Shown: positions 5,804-9,829 of the stretch, in pieces
Layout of the letters: the number at the start of each line of letters is the position of its first letter
Numbering within the stretch: the stretch's first letter is position 1
Source: Nitriliruptoraceae bacterium
GTDB taxonomy: Bacteria; Actinomycetota; Nitriliruptoria; Nitriliruptorales; Nitriliruptoraceae
Length of the DNA stretch: 9,829 bases
Assembly (NCBI GenBank): GCA_007134165.1
Contig: SLLJ01000437.1
Location: forward strand, 1 to 9,829
Direction: 5' to 3'
The notes under the pieces: model-generated
The model's input: only the letters and a program-made list of their open reading frames with translations
What the model was told of the DNA's origin: nothing
Database searches by the model: none
Program-made: the position numbers and the translations under genes

Positions 5804-6451
5804 GTGACCCAGCGGGCAGCACCGCGGCGGGCGCCGGTCCGGGTCGTGCTCGCCGACGACCATCCGATCTGGCGTGACGGAGTCGCCGCCGACCTCGGTC
5901 CCGGCTTCGAGGTGGTGGGGGAGGCGGCCGCGGCTGACGAGGCCATCGCGGTGATCCGCGCCACCCGCCCCGATCTGGTGGTGTGCGACCTGAAGATGCC
6001 GGGCGGCGGGGGACTCGAGGTCGTGCGCGCCTGCGGGACGACGACCCGGATCGTGATCCTGACGGTCAGCGAGCAGGAACGCGACCTGCTTGACGCAGTG
6101 GCGGCCGGCGCCGTCGGCTACCTCACCAAGTCCGCGCCCGGCGACGAGCTGCGGGCCGCGCTGCTGCGGGCTGCTGCGGGGGAGCCGGTGTTCGCGCCGT
6201 CACTGGCCATGCTGGTGCTCGGTGAGTTCCGGCGGCTGGCCAAGCAGGCCACCGGCACCAGCCCGCTCACCGAACGGGAGCGTCAAGTGCTGCAGCACGT
6301 CGCCCGTGGCTACTCCTACCGCGAGATCGGCGAGCAGCTACACATCGCACCCAAGACCGTCGAGAACCACGTGCGCAACATCCTCGACAAGCTGCACCTG
6401 AGCCGACGGCAGGAGCTGGTGCGCTACGCCGTCGAGCACGGCATCGACTGA
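5804..6451 (+). CDS. macR: NarL/MacR-family response regulator
   Basis: A 215-residue two-component response regulator. The receiver domain shows the acidic pair D18-D19 in VLADDHPIWRDG, phospho-accepting D62 in VVCDLKMPG, T87 and K109 in YLTKSAP. The linker segment EPVFAPSLAMLVLGEFRRLA (about 126-145) is characteristic of the MacR branch. The C-terminal LuxR/NarL helix-turn-helix runs LTERERQVLQHVARG...EIGEQLHIAPKTVENHVRNILDKLHL (about 150-196) and ends with an ELVRYAVEHGID tail. Phosphorylation by the upstream MacS-like kinase is expected to promote DNA binding at target promoters; the targets are not visible here. The gene would normally follow the kinase directly, but about 440 bases intervene, and it has its own ribosome binding site and a possible promoter. 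The start is GTG 5804; GTG 5798 would add two residues. Confidence 0.92.
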   Translation: MTQRAAPRRAPVRVVLADDHPIWRDGVAADLGPGFEVVGEAAAADEAIAVIRATRPDLVVCDLKMPGGGGLEVVRACGTTTRIVILTVSEQERDLLDAVAAGAVGYLTKSAPGDELRAALLRAAAGEPVFAPSLAMLVLGEFRRLAKQATGTSPLTERERQVLQHVARGYSYREIGEQLHIAPKTVENHVRNILDKLHLSRRQELVRYAVEHGID

Positions 6452-6561
6452 CCTTCGACGGGCCCGGGGTAGGGACACCCCAGGACAGGATGGGGGATCG
6501 ACCCGATGGTTGTGCCCGTCCCGGCAGCGCAGGCTGGGAGTACCACCCCAGGGAGCCTGCC

Positions 6562-9267
6562 ATGTCGCACCTGCCGCCCCCCTCGTCCCCCCCGCTGGCA
6601 CCTCCGCGCCGTCTCCCCGGATACGGACCCCCACCAACCAGGGCATCGGTGCCGCCGATCCCCGTCTCTGCGCCTCCGGCACCGCCGGCGAAGGGCAGCA
6701 GTGCGGAGCCCTGGGCTGCGTCGGACCCCGCCGCCTCACGCTCCAAGGCCGCCACCTGGGTTGCCGGCACCGGCGCGCTGCTGCTGCTGTCGGCGGCCGC
6801 GACCTTCCTGGCGGTCTCCTGGAGCCTGCTGGGTCTGCCGGCACGGGTGGCGATCGTCGCTGGGCTGACCGGATCGGCGCTGCTGGGCGGTCACCGCCTG
6901 CGTCGTCGGCTGCCGGCCGTCGGAGCGGTCGTCTACCACCTCGGCGCGTTGCTGGTGCCGGTCGACGTGCTGGGCCTGGGGCTTCAGTTGGAGCTTGGCG
7001 CGGCCGCGATCTGGACCTCGGTGGGTGCCACGGCGGTCGTGGCTCTGCCTCTTCTCGCCCTCACGGGCCGCTCCCGGACTCTGGCCTGGGGCGGCGTCGC
7101 GGGTGTCCCGGTCCTGGCCACGGGCATCGGGTTGTGGCAGGTGGGCACGGGTCTGGCTGCGCAGGTGCTGGTGCCCGCAGTCATCGTGGCCACTGCCGGT
7201 CTCCTGTTGGCGCTGCGCACCCGGAGCGACGCCGGTGACCGTCATGCCGCTGCCGGGCAGCCCGCCCAGCTCGGGCAGGTCGCCCAGCTCGGGCAGGTCG
7301 CCGACCGGGCCGCGCCGACCCTGGCTGCCGCCAGCGTTCTCGCCTCGCTGCTGGTGGCTCTGCTGGTAGCGGCGGGTCGTGCATTGGGTCTGCCGCTCAC
7401 TCCCGCCGTCGCCGCCTGGGCCCCCGCGAGTTGGCTGCCGGCCGTGGTCGCGACCGTGATCGCGGTTGCCGCTCTGGTGGTGTCCGCCGCACGGCTGCGA
7501 TCCTCGCTGATTGCCACCTTGGTCCCGTTGACGGTGACTGCAGGCGCACTCCTCGCCGTCCTACCGCCCGGCACCTCGCGTGCCACCCTGCTGTTGGTGC
7601 CTGCAGGCGCGTTCCTGCTGGTCCAGGCGGTCGCTCTGCTCGCTGTCCGGCTGTCGGACTGGAGCGCACCGCTTGGGCAGGGAGCCGCAGCGGTCGAGAT
7701 CGGCGCCCTGTTGCTGGTGGGACTGCCGTCGCTGCTGGCCACCCTGGCGGGAGGGGAGTTCGTCGGCGTCGTCCCGGAGTATGCGGGCATGTTCGCGCTC
7801 GTTGGTGCTTCCTGGGCCCTCGGGGCTGCGCGACGGTGGCTGCCGGTCCGGATGGCCGACACCTCTGCGGTCCCCGGCACCTCCGGCGCAGCTCGCCAGT
7901 TGGTTCCAGCCCTGGTCGCCCTGGTCAGCCTCCATCTGGCCGCGGCTCTCGCATCCCTCGGCGTACCCCGCGCGGGGGGCGGGCTGGTCCTCGCTGGCAC
8001 CGCGTGCCTGCTGTTGGCCCTGCTGCCCCGTGCGATCCACGCAGCCGCGATCGCTTCCAGCGTCGCGGTCCTACTCCTGCTGATCGCAACCGCCGCTACG
8101 GCCCGTGGTGTCAGCGCCTACGTGGTCGCCGTGGCGGCGGCAGCGGCGACCGGTCTTGCCGCCCGGTGGCTGCGTGCCGACCGGGATCAGCTGCTGGCCG
8201 TTGTGCTGCTCAGTTCCGGAGCGTTGCTGGCGGTCTCTGGTGCGCTCATCACCGCCCCCCAGGTCGGAGGCCGGCTGGTTGGTACCGCCATCGCGGTTGG
8301 TTCGCTGCTGCTGCTCGCGGCGCTCAGCGATGACCGTCCCGTCGACGCCGATCTGCTGCGGGGCAGCGCTATCGTCGGCACGGTTGCACTGCACGGGTTG
8401 GCGACGGAGGCCTGGTGGTTGGCCCTCGGAGTCCTGATCTGGGTGCTGGCCGACGTCCTGCGCCTGCGCCGCCCTCGCCTCGCGGCCTTGGGAGCCGTGA
8501 CTCTGGTCCAGACGGTGGCCACCGGTGGCCTGGCGATGGGTCTCGACGCCGAGGTACTCGGTGCCATCCTGCTGGGCATCGGTGTCCTCGCCGGATGCGC
8601 CGCCGTGCTGGTTCCCCAGCCCTGGTTGCCCGCCCCCCTGACCCTGGCACTGCTGTCCGGGCCGCTGGGATGGGTGATGGTCGCGGACCACCCCGAGTTG
8701 CGCGCTGCCCTGACCATCGTTGTCGGACTGTCGATCGCAGCGCTGGCCGCCTGGCGGGGTCGCGTGCTGGTTGCCCACCTCGGTGGTGTCATGGCCCTGC
8801 TCGCGACGTGGCATCTGCTTGAACTCCTGCAGGTGCAGGCCTTGGATGTGTGGGTCCTGCCCGTCGCCCTGTATCTCTGGGCGGCCGGCCTCCCGGCACG
8901 TCGGGGAGGGACCAGTTCGTGGATGATCGATGTACCACCTCTGCTGCTGGTTGCGGTCCCGGCGTTGGTCGAACGACTGGCCGGTGGACCGGGTGGTCAC
9001 AGTCTGCTGGTCGGCGGGCTCGCCCTGCTCGCGGTCGCCGGGGGCGGGCTGCTACGCCTGGGCGGTCCGCTGGTCGTCGGCACGGTGCTCCTCGTCTCCG
9101 TGGTGCTGATCGAGGTCCTCCTGGTGGTCGCCGGCGTCCCGACCTGGGCGTGGCTCGCCCTTGGTGGGGTGGTCCTGCTGGTCACGGCAGCGCTGATCGA
9201 ACGGTCCGGAAACCCAGTGCAGGCGGTACGCGAGAGGGTGGCAGGCTTCCGCCAGCGCTGGTCCTGA
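6562..9267 (+). CDS. Large multi-pass membrane protein, SCO7613-like
   Basis: A 901-residue protein made almost entirely of hydrophobic helices (roughly two dozen) after a Pro/Ser-rich N-terminal tail of about 60 residues. The first helices (TWVAGTGALLLLSAAATFLAVSW, a GLPARVAIVAGLTG segment, then RLRRRL and LGALLVPVDVLGLGLQL) resemble the start of the actinobacterial SCO7613 C-terminal-domain membrane family. Those proteins often carry an N-terminal zinc ribbon; none (no CxxC pair) is present here. Function is unknown to me; no transporter or enzyme motif is evident. A hydrophilic Gln-rich loop, QPAQLGQVAQLGQVA, at about residues 233-247 is encoded by an 18-base duplication. ATG 6562 is preferred over ATG 6490 because GGGAG (6551-6555) lies 6 bases upstream, while nothing suitable precedes 6490. 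It follows the response regulator by 110 bases on the same strand, so co-transcription is possible. The C-terminus ends with a basic amphipathic tail (VRERVAGFRQRWS). Confidence 0.8.
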   Translation: MSHLPPPSSPPLAPPRRLPGYGPPPTRASVPPIPVSAPPAPPAKGSSAEPWAASDPAASRSKAATWVAGTGALLLLSAAATFLAVSWSLLGLPARVAIVAGLTGSALLGGHRLRRRLPAVGAVVYHLGALLVPVDVLGLGLQLELGAAAIWTSVGATAVVALPLLALTGRSRTLAWGGVAGVPVLATGIGLWQVGTGLAAQVLVPAVIVATAGLLLALRTRSDAGDRHAAAGQPAQLGQVAQLGQVADRAAPTLAAASVLASLLVALLVAAGRALGLPLTPAVAAWAPASWLPAVVATVIAVAALVVSAARLRSSLIATLVPLTVTAGALLAVLPPGTSRATLLLVPAGAFLLVQAVALLAVRLSDWSAPLGQGAAAVEIGALLLVGLPSLLATLAGGEFVGVVPEYAGMFALVGASWALGAARRWLPVRMADTSAVPGTSGAARQLVPALVALVSLHLAAALASLGVPRAGGGLVLAGTACLLLALLPRAIHAAAIASSVAVLLLLIATAATARGVSAYVVAVAAAAATGLAARWLRADRDQLLAVVLLSSGALLAVSGALITAPQVGGRLVGTAIAVGSLLLLAALSDDRPVDADLLRGSAIVGTVALHGLATEAWWLALGVLIWVLADVLRLRRPRLAALGAVTLVQTVATGGLAMGLDAEVLGAILLGIGVLAGCAAVLVPQPWLPAPLTLALLSGPLGWVMVADHPELRAALTIVVGLSIAALAAWRGRVLVAHLGGVMALLATWHLLELLQVQALDVWVLPVALYLWAAGLPARRGGTSSWMIDVPPLLLVAVPALVERLAGGPGGHSLLVGGLALLAVAGGGLLRLGGPLVVGTVLLVSVVLIEVLLVVAGVPTWAWLALGGVVLLVTAALIERSGNPVQAVRERVAGFRQRWS
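7264..7299 (+). repeat. 18-bp perfect tandem duplication inside the membrane protein gene
   Basis: GCCCAGCTCGGGCAGGTC occurs twice in direct succession (7264-7281 and 7282-7299), encoding AQLGQV twice in a predicted loop. The duplication is in frame, suggesting a recent slippage event in a region tolerant of length change. Confidence 0.9.
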
Positions 9268-9631
9268 TGGTGGCTCGCGCAACACGCCGCGGCCCCAGTC
9301 ACCCGTCGTCGTCGACTCGCGCACCCCCAGGACTCGGGAGCACTTGACAGCCGCTACCCGGGATGTCGACAGATGTCGCCATCGTCGGTGCTCCCGACCG
9401 CACCGCTCGTGCGAAGCGATCTGCGCCCCAGGGCTGCCGGCAACGACGTGCAATGGTCGAGCCTCGAGCCTCGGGGGCAACGCTTCCGGGCGAGGCTCGG
9501 TCAGATGACGCAGATGCCACGGGGAAGGCCGGCACACACCATCCGCCCTCGGGGGCAAGGTTGAAGAGCCACAGCCTGATGCGCCGGTCGTTCCCGACCT
9601 GGTCGCCCCACCGCCGTCCGGGTGCCGCCGG

Positions 9632-9653
9632 CCCCGGTCCTGCCCCGGTCCTG
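9632..9653. repeat. Two tandem copies of an 11-bp unit CCCCGGTCCTG
   Basis: CCCCGGTCCTG is repeated exactly at 9632-9642 and 9643-9653, followed by a partial copy (GTCCGG). Non-coding, in the same interval as the second 11-bp repeat. Confidence 0.85.
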
Positions 9654-9680
9654 GTCCGGCCGTTTGGGGTCGGCCAGTCA

Positions 9681-9713
9681 GGGTGGGCCCGGGGTGGGCC
9701 CGGGGTGGGCCCG
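9681..9713. repeat. Three tandem copies of an 11-bp unit GGGTGGGCCCG
   Basis: Three exact copies (9681-9691, 9692-9702, 9703-9713), each containing the palindrome GGGCCC. The array ends 2 bases before the stop codon of the right-edge gene, so it lies immediately downstream of that gene, where a 3'-end or termination structure would be expected. CAGTC-GGGTGGG-like motifs also flank it (about 9676 and 9717). Confidence 0.9.
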
Positions 9714-9715
9714 GG

Positions 9716-9829
9716 TCAGTCGGGGTGGGTTTTGGGGTGCAGCCGACGTTGGTGGGGTGGCAGGCTGGTCGCGCGCTGCCGGCCGCGGCTGACGGTGACG
9801 ACAGCATCGACGGTCATGTCCAGGCGCCA
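9716..9829 (-). CDS. C-terminal fragment of a right-edge gene, possibly DUF222/HNH-type
   Basis: On the minus strand the frame is open from the right edge and ends with TGA at 9718-9716, giving 37 visible residues: WRLDMTVDAVVTVSRGRQ, then RATSLPP and a basic tail HQRRLHPKTHPD. The pattern W-x-L-x-(M/V)-x-x-D-x-x-V-T-V-x-x-x-G-R, then a Ser-x-Pro-Pro, resembles the last strands of actinobacterial DUF222/HNH endonuclease-type proteins (the 13E12-like family), which often end with such a segment after the HNH motif. The HNH motif itself would be outside the window, so this is a guess from the tail only. The frame may also be non-coding. Confidence 0.35.
   Translation of the reverse strand, partial: WRLDMTVDAVVTVSRGRQRATSLPPHQRRLHPKTHPD

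Larger units (their letters stand above)
9268..9715. other. Non-coding stretch with short repeats, no recognisable gene
   Basis: About 450 bases between the membrane protein stop and the stop of the right-edge gene on the opposite strand. Short frames exist on both strands but none has a ribosome binding site or a recognisable product. Visible structure: a 10-bp inverted repeat TCGGGAGCAC/GTGCTCCCGA (9334-9343 and 9388-9397) enclosing a TTGACA; CGAGCCTCG (9458-9466, again 9465-9473) complementary to CGAGGCTCG at 9491-9499; the 12-mer CCTCGGGGGCAA at 9469-9480 and 9547-9558; and the tandem repeats listed separately. The two flanking genes converge, so the region should contain terminators, but no single strong hairpin with a T-run is seen. 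Confidence 0.5.

Noticed and set aside
6490..6561. Upstream ATG start for the large membrane protein
   Set aside because: The 24 extra residues have no family-like character and no suitably spaced ribosome binding site; ATG 6562 has GGGAG 6 bases upstream.
7242..9000. Long minus-strand frames across the membrane protein gene (e.g. 8071-9000 and 7242-8000)
   Set aside because: They mirror the hydrophobic gene on the plus strand, giving Gln/Arg/Gly/Thr-rich products without motifs or start signals.
9334..9397. 10-bp inverted repeat TCGGGAGCAC/GTGCTCCCGA as ends of a small mobile element
   Set aside because: The arms are short and the 44-base interior has no gene. I see no target-site duplication, and inverted repeats of this size are expected by chance in DNA of this GC content.
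9052..9807. 251-codon minus-strand frame spanning the right intergenic region
   Set aside because: Its product is Pro/Arg/Gly-rich with no motif, runs through the tandem repeats and overlaps the end of the membrane protein gene in antisense; the alternative minus frame ending at 9716 looks more protein-like.
1..9829. CRISPR array, tRNA, rRNA or insertion sequence
   Set aside because: I saw no regularly spaced repeats with unique spacers, no cloverleaf-like sequence, and no transposase motif on either strand.

Overview
The window is GC-rich throughout, with G or C at nearly every third codon position, many GTG starts and TANNNT-type -10 boxes with weak -35 elements. With the protein families present (a DUF5931/MacS-type histidine kinase with its MacR-type regulator, a large SCO7613-like membrane protein, and a possible DUF222/HNH-type C-terminus), this points to a high-GC actinobacterium (Actinomycetota). 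The genus cannot be fixed from the sequence.

Layout, left to right. 3-443 (+) is the 3' end of a gene whose TOPRIM-like end resembles OLD-family ATP-dependent nucleases. 574-1269 (+) is a LiaF-like four-helix membrane protein with a C-terminal beta-repeat domain. 1411-4047 (+) is a complete pyruvate,phosphate dikinase (ppdK), preceded by a perfect (CAC)13 microsatellite just upstream of its ribosome binding site and followed by a strong GC-rich hairpin. 4150-5364 (+) is a MacS-type sensor histidine kinase and 5804-6451 (+) a NarL/MacR-type response regulator. They are separated by about 440 bases with no confident gene, only small or broken reading frames. 6562-9267 (+) is a 901-residue multi-pass membrane protein. 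9268-9715 holds no recognisable gene but several short G/C-rich direct repeats. 9716-9829 (-) is the end of a gene entering from the right, possibly an HNH/DUF222-type protein.

How the genes fit together. The kinase, regulator and LiaF-like protein fit a cell-envelope sensing and response theme, and the large membrane protein may share that neighbourhood. PpdK is a stand-alone central-metabolism enzyme interconverting pyruvate and phosphoenolpyruvate, with its own leader and terminator. I see no clear previously undescribed system. The points most worth a second look are the CAC tract in the ppdK leader, the Val at the usual regulatory Thr position next to the catalytic His of PpdK, and the split two-component pair with debris between its halves.
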